Source: Rhodoflexus caldus (GTDB lineage: Bacteria; Bacteroidota; Bacteroidia; Cytophagales; Thermoflexibacteraceae). Taken from it: a stretch of 57,779 bases of DNA. Made by a program: the position numbers and the translations under genes. The notes under the pieces are model-generated. The model saw only the letters and a list, made by a program, of their open reading frames with translations. It was not told where the DNA came from and made no database searches. This document shows, piece after piece, positions 42,142 through 49,260 of the stretch. Location of the stretch: positions 1 through 57,779 of the forward strand of contig NZ_JAJPRF010000020.1 in assembly GCF_021206925.1 (NCBI RefSeq), in the 5' to 3' direction. Every line of letters begins with the position of its first letter. Positions within the stretch are counted from its first letter, which is position 1.

Positions 42142-42633
42142 ATGAAAAAACTCTCGCTTTTTCCTGTTTTACTGCTACTGGCTTTTGCCTGCAAGCCGCC
42201 TGTCGGCATGGTTAAAAGATACGACAACAATCCGTCCTCTCCTATCTTGCAGGGAGTAGAAGTTCCGGCAGGCAAACGCTGGATTCACACCAGCGGGATT
42301 GTTGCCGCCATCGCCGACAGCAGTGCCGCCCCGGGCAGCCGCCAACGCTTCGGCGATACGTACACGCAGAGCATCAGCATTATGAAGCGTATTGAAGGCA
42401 TTCTCAAACAAGGCGGCATGACACTGAATGATGTCGTTTTTCTGCGGGTATATGTTGCCCCTGACCCCCAGAAAGGCAATCAACCCGACTACAACGGCTG
42501 GTTTGAAGCTTACAAACTGTTTTTCAATAACCCGCAAAATCCTGTAAAAGTAGCTCGTAGCACATTAGGGGTGCAGTCATTAGTAACACCCGATTATCTG
42601 ATTGAAATTGAGGCGATTGCAGTGGAAAAGTAA
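42142..42633 (+). CDS. RidA-like lipoprotein
   Basis: A 163-residue protein with a lipoprotein signal (lipobox FAC, Cys17) fused to a RidA/YjgF fold. The fold shows HTSGIVA, FGDTYTQSISIMKRIEGILKQGGMTLNDVVFLRVYV and the end RSTLGVQSLVTPDYLIEIEAIA. Cytosolic RidA deaminates reactive enamine/imine intermediates. The catalytic arginine position is held by R in KVARSTLGV. Placing this fold outside the inner membrane is unusual. It is two bases from the T9SS plug-domain gene. Confidence 0.82.
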   Translation: MKKLSLFPVLLLLAFACKPPVGMVKRYDNNPSSPILQGVEVPAGKRWIHTSGIVAAIADSSAAPGSRQRFGDTYTQSISIMKRIEGILKQGGMTLNDVVFLRVYVAPDPQKGNQPDYNGWFEAYKLFFNNPQNPVKVARSTLGVQSLVTPDYLIEIEAIAVEK

Positions 42634-42663
42634 TCATACGGACTGCCCTTATCACCATTGAGT

Positions 42664-42705
42664 CAAAAAAAGAGCTGCCCCGCATTTGGGACAGCTCTTT
42701 TTAAT
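42664..42705. terminator. Bidirectional terminator
   Basis: AAAAGAGCTGCCCC pairs with GGGACAGCTCTTTT around a GCATTT-type loop, with A/T runs on both sides. It separates the convergent RidA-like and susD genes. Confidence 0.9.
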
Positions 42706-42728
42706 AGATTCACTTCAAACCTGACCGA

Positions 42729-44243
42729 TTAGTAGCCGGGGTTTTGAGTAAGTTTTGGATTAGCATCAATCTGAGCCTGTGGAATAGGGAACAGGTTGCG
42801 GATAGGCTGGCTCGCAGGCTTGTTTGTCCACGCATTGGTAAAGCGGTTGTGGCGAATCAAGTCTGTACGGCGAGTAGCCTCCCAACCTAATTCTGTTGAG
42901 CGCTCACGCAGGATTTGTGCACGGAATGTATCGCGGTTAAAACCTGCTACAGAAAGCGGACGAGCAGGGCTGATAGAACGGTTGCGCACCTGATTGACCA
43001 AATTGACAGCCTCAGCAGTCGGGCCGTTCAGTTCGTTCAGGGCTTCAGCCTTCATCAGCAGCACATCGGCATAGCGGAAGATGAAGTAGTCGTTACCTGC
43101 ATCACCGCCATTTTGAGCAGGGTCAATCTGCCATTTCAATACGCGCACACCTGCACCCTCTGAGGCATTTACCAGCGGTACATCGCGAGTGAATATCAGC
43201 GGGTTGCCGCTGCGGTCAAAAGCAGGCTGTCCTGTCAAAAAGTTAATGGCACGACCTTCCTGCAAGATGTTGCGACGCACATCGCCGGGTTCGCTAAATT
43301 GGTCAATAAACTCGGCGATGGTACAGAAACCGTTCCATGGTGATTGCGGCAACTGGTTGTAGTGGAAGTTCCGCATAGTGAACGTCAGACCTAAACCGCC
43401 TTGATTAACGTTGCCAATCAAGAAAATTGCTTCGGGTGAGTTTTCGTTATTGACAGCAAAGTTGTCAAAATAGTTGTTTGCCAAACGGTAAACATTGCTG
43501 TTAATTACCGCATCGCAAGCAGCAATACAATCTTGCCAACGCGCTGTTCCTGTATAAACCTGTGCATTCAGGTACATTCTGGCAAGCAGGGTATTGGCAG
43601 CACCTTTGGTGGCACGTCCCAAATTAGGGCCGGTTGCAGTAGCAGGCAAATCGGCTACAGCCTCACGCAGTTCTTTCTCGATGAAGTTAAACACTTCCTG
43701 ACGACTATTGCGGGCAGGAGGATTGGCAGCATCCACCGTAGGTGTAGTTACAATAGGCACTCCGCCGAAGAAATCCATCAATTGGAAGTAGAAATAGGCA
43801 CGCAGGAATCTTGCTTCTGCATTGAAGGCCTTTTTCAGGTTGTCGTTTACCGAAGAGCGGCTCAGGTTGTCGATAAACACATTGGCACGTGCAACACCTG
43901 TATAAGCATCAATCCATGCTCCGTTGAGCATTGGGTGTGTTTTATCCCATGTGTGCGTGTGCAATTGTGCCCAAACACCACCATCACCCCAGTCGCCACC
44001 ACGCTGAGGTACCATTGTTTCATCAGAGGTATGCTGTGAAATGTTGTAGTAATTCCACAGATATGAACGCAATTGTGCGTATATCGGAATCAGCGTTGAT
44101 AACGCCTGTGCATCGTTCTGGAAAAACGTTTCAGGCACAATTTGGCTGAATACGTCTTCATCCAGATTCGTACAACCGGAGTAAACCAGCGTGGAACATG
44201 CCATCGCTCCGGCCACGAAATACTTTGTTATTTTGCTCTTCAT
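42729..44243 (-). CDS. SusD/RagB-family outer-membrane lipoprotein
   Basis: A 504-residue lipoprotein (lipobox VYSGC, Cys about 24) that forms the surface lid over its SusC channel. Typical helices and segments are QALSTLIPIYAQLRSYLWNYYN, NAEARFLRAYFYFQLMDFFGGVPIVT, NTLLARMYLNAQVYTG, YFIFRYADVLLMKAEALNELNG and the C-terminal RRTDLIRHNRF. The frame starts nine codons earlier, but the ATG at 44243 gives a normal signal peptide. It follows susC in the operon. No glycosidase, sulfatase or regulator gene is next to the pair, so the substrate is unknown. Confidence 0.92.
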   Translation of the reverse strand: MKSKITKYFVAGAMACSTLVYSGCTNLDEDVFSQIVPETFFQNDAQALSTLIPIYAQLRSYLWNYYNISQHTSDETMVPQRGGDWGDGGVWAQLHTHTWDKTHPMLNGAWIDAYTGVARANVFIDNLSRSSVNDNLKKAFNAEARFLRAYFYFQLMDFFGGVPIVTTPTVDAANPPARNSRQEVFNFIEKELREAVADLPATATGPNLGRATKGAANTLLARMYLNAQVYTGTARWQDCIAACDAVINSNVYRLANNYFDNFAVNNENSPEAIFLIGNVNQGGLGLTFTMRNFHYNQLPQSPWNGFCTIAEFIDQFSEPGDVRRNILQEGRAINFLTGQPAFDRSGNPLIFTRDVPLVNASEGAGVRVLKWQIDPAQNGGDAGNDYFIFRYADVLLMKAEALNELNGPTAEAVNLVNQVRNRSISPARPLSVAGFNRDTFRAQILRERSTELGWEATRRTDLIRHNRFTNAWTNKPASQPIRNLFPIPQAQIDANPKLTQNPGY

Positions 44244-44283
44244 TGTCATATGAACAGAGTTTAGTTTCAATTTACAATTTTTT

Positions 44284-44304
44284 GTTCAAAAAGGTTGTTT
44301 GAAC
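44284..44304 (-). promoter_or_regulatory. susC-susD intercistronic hairpin
   Basis: On the minus strand GTTCAAA pairs with TTTGAAC across a seven-base loop, 41 bases before the susD start. A longer weak stem (ATAGC...GCTAT) lies nearer the susC stop. Such structures can set the relative abundance of the two products, but this is inferred. Confidence 0.4.
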
Positions 44305-44378
44305 GCATGCTTATTTTTTTTGTTATAGCAGCCACTTTGTCAAGCACTTACAGGGGGCGGCGGCTATTGCAATCTTGT

Positions 44379-47333
44379 TTAGAAACCTACATTGAGGCCG
44401 AACATCACGGTGCGTGCACGAGGATAGTTCGCATAGTCATAGCCGGGGAACGCAGCAGCTACTTCTGGATCTAAACCTGTGTATTTGGTAATCAGGAACA
44501 GGTTTTGTCCGGTAGCATATACGCGCAGATTGCTCAACCATTTCACACTGCTGATGTCAAAATTGTAGCCGACAGTAGCATTTTGCAAACGAAGGAATGA
44601 ACCGTCTTCAATCCAACGGCTGGAATACTTAGGTGTTTCTGTCAGGTTCGTACCGTCATTTAAGGCATCACGCAACATGTTGATATTAGTGAACACGTTG
44701 TTTTTCACAGTGTACTCCAATGCAGTGTTGTTAAACACTTCCATTCCTTGTACGCCTTGCAAGAAGAAGCTGAAATCCAGACGCTTATAACGGAAACTGT
44801 TGTTGATGCCGTAAGTGAAGCGTGGATTAGGATTGCCTAAAACCTGACGAGGGCCTAAGATTTGTACGCCGTTTTCAATGCGCACCAATGTAGGGCCGTA
44901 CCATGAGTTGGCAGGCAGCCCCGGCGCAATTACCTGTGTGTTTACACCGGACTGACCGGCACCTGAAGCATTGGCGCGGAAAATAGAGTCTGCGCTACCC
45001 GCAAGGCTCACTACTTTGTTTTGTATGTATGCAAAGTTGGCAGAAACATCCCAACGGAAATCACCTTTATCTACGGCAGTGTAGTTAGCTGAAAACTCGA
45101 TACCCTTGTTTTGTACTTCACCGGCATTACCCAAAATAGTAGGTACTACTGCGGGTTGAGGCACGGCGAACTCCAACAACAGGTCGGTAGTGCGCTTAAC
45201 GAAGTAGTCGATGCTACCGGTCAGGCGGTTATCCAAGAAGCCGTAATCTACACCTATGTTTAACTGAGAAGTTTCTTCCCATTTCAGGTTCGGGTTGGGG
45301 TTCTGTGTCAAAGCCACACCTGTTTGAGGTATGCCACCAATGATGGCGCGCAGTCCCGGGTCGGCGTTGAAGATGGTCAGCGAACGACGATTACCGATTT
45401 CCTGACTACCGGTGATACCATAGCTCACGCGCACTTTCAGGTCGGTTATCGCGTCAATGCCTTTCATGAAGTTCTCTTCCACAATACGCCATGCTACTGA
45501 AGCTGACGGGAAGTTACCCCACTTGTTATTGGCACCGAAGCGGGAAGAACCATCGCGACGGAAAGTAGCAGTAAACAGATACTTGCCGGCGATGTCATAG
45601 TTGGCACGTGCATAGAATGAAATCAGTTTGTTATTTTCTTTGAATGAGAATGGAGGAATACCTGCCAAAACAGTTGAATTACCTGCACCTAAGTTGTTGG
45701 CTCCAAATGCGTCAGTGATGAAGTCGCGGCCGGCAGCACCAAAACCTTCACGGTTGAAAATTTGATAGTCATAACCGGCAATAACATTCAGGTTGTGGTT
45801 GTCCAGCAGATTTTTCTGATAGCTCAGGTAAGACTCGAAGCGTTCAAAACCAAAATCGTTTTGGCGAATCGCTGCTTCACCGCCAAACGGCAAACCGGCA
45901 GGGTTGCTGCGTGGTACATAGACCTTACGGGTAGAAAGGTTGCGGTCTGTACTTACGGCAATGCGGGCTTTCAGTCCTTGAATAATTTCGTAGGTAGCAC
46001 CCAAGTTGGCAAAAATACGGTTGGTAACTACGTTATCGCTCAACTGAGTAGCCAATGCAACCGGGTTACGAATAGACGGAGAAGGATACTCGAAGAAACT
46101 GCCGTCCGGTCTTCTAACGGGGAAAGTAGGGTTCATTTTCATTACGTTGGTAAACAGACCGCCCTCAAAACCACCTGTGGCAGAATAAGGCACCAATTGG
46201 TCATTTACCTGAGAACCCATCAGTTGCAGTTCCAGATTGAGTTTGTCATTAATCGCCTTATGGTTTACGTTGATACGACCGGAAACGCGGGTCATACCGG
46301 AGTTAATCACCATACCCTCTTGGTTGAAATAGTTCACGGAAGCGCGATACTGTGTTTTGGCTGTACCACCGCCAAAAGAAAGGTCATGGTTATGTACCAT
46401 TGCCGTACGCAATACTTCGCGCTGCCAATCGGTATCGGCATTGCCTAAGTCGTTGTTCAGGCGGTTAGATTGCACAAACTGACGATACTCAGCCGCATTG
46501 AGCAAAGGCAAATATTTAGAAGGCGTATTGAAACCTACGTAAGTATCGTAGTTGAGTGTTCCTCTGCCTTCTTTGCCTTTTTTAGTAGTAATGATGATAA
46601 CACCGTTAGCACCGCGTGAACCGTAGATAGCAGCCGCAGAAGCATCTTTCAATACATCTATGGATTCAATATCGTTCGGGTTCAACGAGTTCAGCGGGTT
46701 ACGCGGAGGAGCTGCGCCCAAGTTTGCACCGCCGGGAGTTACCGTTCCGTTATCGATAGGTACACCGTCAATTACGTACAAGGGCAGGTTACTTGCGTTA
46801 ATGGATGTACCCCCACGGATACGCACGTTAGGGTTAGCACCGGGGTCGCCGTTGGCAGAAGTAATTACTACACCCGCTGCACGGCCTTGTAGTAATTGTT
46901 CAGGAGATACAATGGCACCCGGGTTAAAATCCTTAGCCTTTACAGAGGTCATAGAGCCGGTGATATCGCGCTTCTTTTGCTCACCGTAACCAACTACGAC
47001 AACCTCGCTCAGGGCTTTCACATCAACTGCCAGCTTAACGTCTATATTGTCTTTGCCGGCCACATTTACTTCCTGTGAGATAAAGCCCACATAAGAAAAT
47101 ACCAAAACCGGATTGTCTCCGGAAACATTCAGGCTGAAATTACCTTCTACGTCGGTAATTGTACCCGTATTAGTGCCTTTCAGGGTAACGTTTACGCCGG
47201 GTAGCGGGCTACCGTCTTCCTCTGACGTAACCTTACCCTTGACCGTACGGTTCTGCGCATAAAGCATCCCCGCACAAAACATCAGCAAAATTGCCAATGT
47301 CATTTTCAGTAAAGAGTTCACTTTCATGTTCAT
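44379..47333 (-). CDS. SusC/RagA TonB-dependent outer-membrane transporter
   Basis: A 984-residue barrel protein. A signal peptide (about 1-26, ending LYAQ) precedes a carboxypeptidase-regulatory-like domain (VKGKVTSEEDGSPLPGVNVTL, to about 110) and a plug domain (about 118-240) with VVVGYGEQKKRDITGS and the SusC signature DVLKDASAAAIYGSRGANGVI. A large beta-barrel then ends in VMFGLNVGF, with the usual terminal phenylalanine. With SusD it imports a ligand using TonB energy. A second ATG two codons in is an alternative start. A long leader with a cysteine-rich mini-ORF and a terminator-like hairpin precedes it. Confidence 0.94.
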   Translation of the reverse strand: MNMKVNSLLKMTLAILLMFCAGMLYAQNRTVKGKVTSEEDGSPLPGVNVTLKGTNTGTITDVEGNFSLNVSGDNPVLVFSYVGFISQEVNVAGKDNIDVKLAVDVKALSEVVVVGYGEQKKRDITGSMTSVKAKDFNPGAIVSPEQLLQGRAAGVVITSANGDPGANPNVRIRGGTSINASNLPLYVIDGVPIDNGTVTPGGANLGAAPPRNPLNSLNPNDIESIDVLKDASAAAIYGSRGANGVIIITTKKGKEGRGTLNYDTYVGFNTPSKYLPLLNAAEYRQFVQSNRLNNDLGNADTDWQREVLRTAMVHNHDLSFGGGTAKTQYRASVNYFNQEGMVINSGMTRVSGRINVNHKAINDKLNLELQLMGSQVNDQLVPYSATGGFEGGLFTNVMKMNPTFPVRRPDGSFFEYPSPSIRNPVALATQLSDNVVTNRIFANLGATYEIIQGLKARIAVSTDRNLSTRKVYVPRSNPAGLPFGGEAAIRQNDFGFERFESYLSYQKNLLDNHNLNVIAGYDYQIFNREGFGAAGRDFITDAFGANNLGAGNSTVLAGIPPFSFKENNKLISFYARANYDIAGKYLFTATFRRDGSSRFGANNKWGNFPSASVAWRIVEENFMKGIDAITDLKVRVSYGITGSQEIGNRRSLTIFNADPGLRAIIGGIPQTGVALTQNPNPNLKWEETSQLNIGVDYGFLDNRLTGSIDYFVKRTTDLLLEFAVPQPAVVPTILGNAGEVQNKGIEFSANYTAVDKGDFRWDVSANFAYIQNKVVSLAGSADSIFRANASGAGQSGVNTQVIAPGLPANSWYGPTLVRIENGVQILGPRQVLGNPNPRFTYGINNSFRYKRLDFSFFLQGVQGMEVFNNTALEYTVKNNVFTNINMLRDALNDGTNLTETPKYSSRWIEDGSFLRLQNATVGYNFDISSVKWLSNLRVYATGQNLFLITKYTGLDPEVAAAFPGYDYANYPRARTVMFGLNVGF

Positions 47334-47461
47334 GTGAATTGCTGTTTGTAATTAGATAGAAATTTATCAACCTTTTGCCTGCAAGGCAGCTACAGAACTG
47401 CAACATTGCAAGCATAACGGATGCAATAACTTGTACAATTAAAATAATTTGGGAGACAAAA

Positions 47462-47502
47462 AACTCCTCTTAAAATCAAAAAACGATGACTTTAAAGGAG
47501 TT
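47462..47502 (-). terminator. Terminator-like hairpin in the susC leader (candidate attenuator)
   Basis: On the minus strand AACTCCTTTAAAGTCA (47502-47487) pairs with TGATTTTAAGAGGAGTT (47478-47462): 15 bp with one bulge and one mismatch, and an eight-base loop. Six T residues follow (47463-47458). The 5' arm begins inside the stop codon of the 17-codon leader ORF. It lies about 125 bases before the susC start, so it would stop transcription early unless prevented. Confidence 0.6.
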
Positions 47503-47554
47503 AGCAGGCGTGGCAGTAGAATGAGCAGTAACAGTGGCTGGTTTCCATTTTCAT
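47501..47554 (-). CDS. Cysteine-rich leader peptide upstream of susC
   Basis: A 17-codon ORF encoding MKMETSHCYCSFYCHAC, with four cysteine codons (one TGT, three TGC), three of them in the last eight positions before the TAA and one directly before it. It begins about 25 bases after the predicted start site of a consensus promoter. The stop overlaps the 5' arm of a terminator-like hairpin. It has no signal peptide or known family. The peptide itself is probably of no importance; ribosome progress on the Cys codons is the likely signal. A metal-binding peptide is an alternative. Confidence 0.55.
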   Translation of the reverse strand: MKMETSHCYCSFYCHAC

Positions 47555-47584
47555 AATAGCGTTAGTTTAAATTACAGGTGATGG

Positions 47585-47613
47585 CAAATATAACAGAAAA
47601 AGAATATGTCAAA
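47585..47613 (-). promoter_or_regulatory. Consensus promoter of the susC-susD operon
   Basis: On the minus strand TTTG (47613-47610), a 17-base spacer and TATATTTG (47592-47585) match both Bacteroidota promoter elements. The predicted start is near 47579, which gives a leader of about 245 bases before susC. Confidence 0.65.
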
Positions 47614-47631
47614 CAAGTATCAGGTTTTTTT

Positions 47632-47639
47632 TATCTTTG
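47632..47639 (+). promoter_or_regulatory. clpS promoter, -7 element TATCTTTG
   Basis: TATCTTTG is an exact TAnnTTTG match 27 bases before the clpS ATG. It lies inside the upward extension of the clpS frame (open from 47606), which supports the downstream start. It is back to back with the susC promoter, separated by less than 20 bases. Confidence 0.6.
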
Positions 47640-47665
47640 TCAGTGGAAAGCTAAATTCATTACAA

Positions 47666-47953
47666 ATGCAACCTTGGGAAGATAATTCGGTTGAAATCCT
47701 TGAAATTGAAGTGCCGAACGAGAAGTTGGTGGATGCTCATGACCTTGTTGTTTTCAATGATGATGTAAACACGTTCGAGTTTGTGATTCAAACCCTGATA
47801 GATGTTTGCAAGCATACGCCGGAACAAGCCGAGCAATGCACACTCATCATTCATTACAAGGGGAAATGCAGCGTGAAAAAAGGCAGTTTTGACGAGTTGC
47901 GACCCATGCGCGATGCCATTACGGACAGAGGTATAGGTGCTGCCATTGTGTAA
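47666..47953 (+). CDS. clpS: ATP-dependent Clp protease adaptor ClpS
   Basis: A 95-residue adaptor that delivers N-end-rule substrates to the ClpAP or ClpCP protease. The conserved core is VVFNDDVNTFEFVIQTLIDVCKHTPEQAEQCTLIIHYKGKCSVKKG (about 28-74), with the DD-N-TFE ligand-binding motif. The first 25 residues are the flexible arm. The ATG at 47666 is chosen because the upstream part of the frame overlaps the promoter. recR starts 12 bases downstream. Confidence 0.93.
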   Translation: MQPWEDNSVEILEIEVPNEKLVDAHDLVVFNDDVNTFEFVIQTLIDVCKHTPEQAEQCTLIIHYKGKCSVKKGSFDELRPMRDAITDRGIGAAIV

Positions 47954-47965
47954 ACTATCTGCCTG

Positions 47966-48571
47966 ATGAACTATCCGTCAAAGTTGGTTGAAGATGCAGT
48001 TGCCGAAATATCCAAACTGCCCGGTATCGGTAAAAAAACTGCCCTTCGGCTGGCACTCCACCTGCTGAAACAGGAAGAAAAATACAGCACGCAACTGGCA
48101 GAAGCCATTGTAAAACTACGCACGCAAACCACCTACTGCCAATCCTGCCATCATATTTCGGAGTCGGCTTTTTGTCATATATGTTCGGACAATCGCCGAG
48201 ACAGAAGTATTATTTGCGTAGTGGAAGAATCGCCCGACATTTTAGCCATTGAAAATACCGGCCAATATACCGGCCTTTATCACGTATTGGGGGGGATTAT
48301 TTCTCCGATTGAAGGCATCGGGCCTGCCGATTTACATATTGAATCTCTCGTAAGCCGAATTGCCGCAGGCGAGGTTAAAGAGATTATCCTCGCCATCAGT
48401 GCCACCATGGAAGGCGATACCACCGCCTTTTACCTCTCTAAAAGGCTTAAAAATTATGAAGTGAAAATTACGACACTTGCCCGCGGGTTGCCTGTCGGCA
48501 GCGAATTGGAATATACCGATGAGGTAACGCTCGGGCGCAGTATTTTGGCTCGCACTACCTACGAAACCTAA
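47966..48571 (+). CDS. recR: Recombination mediator RecR
   Basis: A 201-residue RecR that, with RecO, loads RecA on single-stranded gaps. The helix-hairpin-helix KLPGIGKKTALRLALHLL is at about 18-35, the zinc finger CQSCHHISESAFCHIC at about 58-73, and the Toprim domain begins with IICVVEESPDILAIENTGQYTGLYHVLGG. The C-terminus has LARGLPVGSELEYTDEVTLGRS. Length is normal. It is in an operon with clpS. Confidence 0.97.
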   Translation: MNYPSKLVEDAVAEISKLPGIGKKTALRLALHLLKQEEKYSTQLAEAIVKLRTQTTYCQSCHHISESAFCHICSDNRRDRSIICVVEESPDILAIENTGQYTGLYHVLGGIISPIEGIGPADLHIESLVSRIAAGEVKEIILAISATMEGDTTAFYLSKRLKNYEVKITTLARGLPVGSELEYTDEVTLGRSILARTTYET

Positions 48572-48636
48572 GAGAAAATTTGGCTGATTATCGGCTGTTT
48601 TTCTAACTTAGCTCTCGTAATTTATTTCAACAAGTT

Positions 48637-49239
48637 ATGCAAAAAACATATCTGCTCACGGCACTGTTACTTTTGGGATGGGCATGCAACAGTCCTACCC
48701 AACAAACTACCGACACTGCTTCCGAAAGCGAAACCACAGCCAAAACGGCTACCGATTTTCAGGTTGCGGGCGACTCTATAGCCAACGCCGCACAAAAAGC
48801 ATTTGTAGGTGCTTTGATGAAGGCTATTAATGAACAAGGAACAGCAGGTGCTGTTTCATTTTGCAATGTTCACGCACTGCCTATTGCCGACTCCTTATCG
48901 CAGCACTACAACTGCACCATCCAGCGCATTTCTGACCGCTACCGCAATCCGGCAGACAAGCCCGATGCGACAGACAGCACCGTAATTGCCGATTATCAGG
49001 CGCAAAAAACCGCAGGAACGGCACTGGCCGCCCGTTTAGTGGAGCAGGAAAATCAGGTGATTTACTACAAGCCTATCATGGTTGGTATGCCTACCTGCTT
49101 GCAATGCCACGGCGACCCTAAAAATGATATTGACGCTGCCACACTGGCCGCCATTCGCGGCAAGTACCCTGCCGATTTGGCCACAGGCTATAAACAGGGC
49201 GACCTGCGCGGCGTATGGAAAATTGCTTTCCGCAAATAA
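48637..49239 (+). CDS. DUF3365 lipoprotein with CxxCH motif
   Basis: A 200-residue lipoprotein (lipobox GWAC, Cys17). The mature protein matches the DUF3365/Tll0287-like domain, a periplasmic sensor-like fold with a haem-binding CxxCH, here CLQCHG at about 154-159. A further conserved part is AVSFCNVHALPIADSLSQHYNCTIQRISDRYRNPADKPD. A role in redox sensing or electron transfer is inferred. It stands alone or is the last gene of the clpS-recR unit (65-base gap) and converges on the comM-like gene. Confidence 0.8.
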   Translation: MQKTYLLTALLLLGWACNSPTQQTTDTASESETTAKTATDFQVAGDSIANAAQKAFVGALMKAINEQGTAGAVSFCNVHALPIADSLSQHYNCTIQRISDRYRNPADKPDATDSTVIADYQAQKTAGTALAARLVEQENQVIYYKPIMVGMPTCLQCHGDPKNDIDAATLAAIRGKYPADLATGYKQGDLRGVWKIAFRK

Positions 49240-49260
49240 ACCATGCAACAGCACTTGGCG

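Noticed and set aside
47233-47415. 60-codon ORF overlapping the susC start in another frame
   Set aside because: No family features and mostly inside susC. It could act as an upstream ORF but nothing supports this beyond position.
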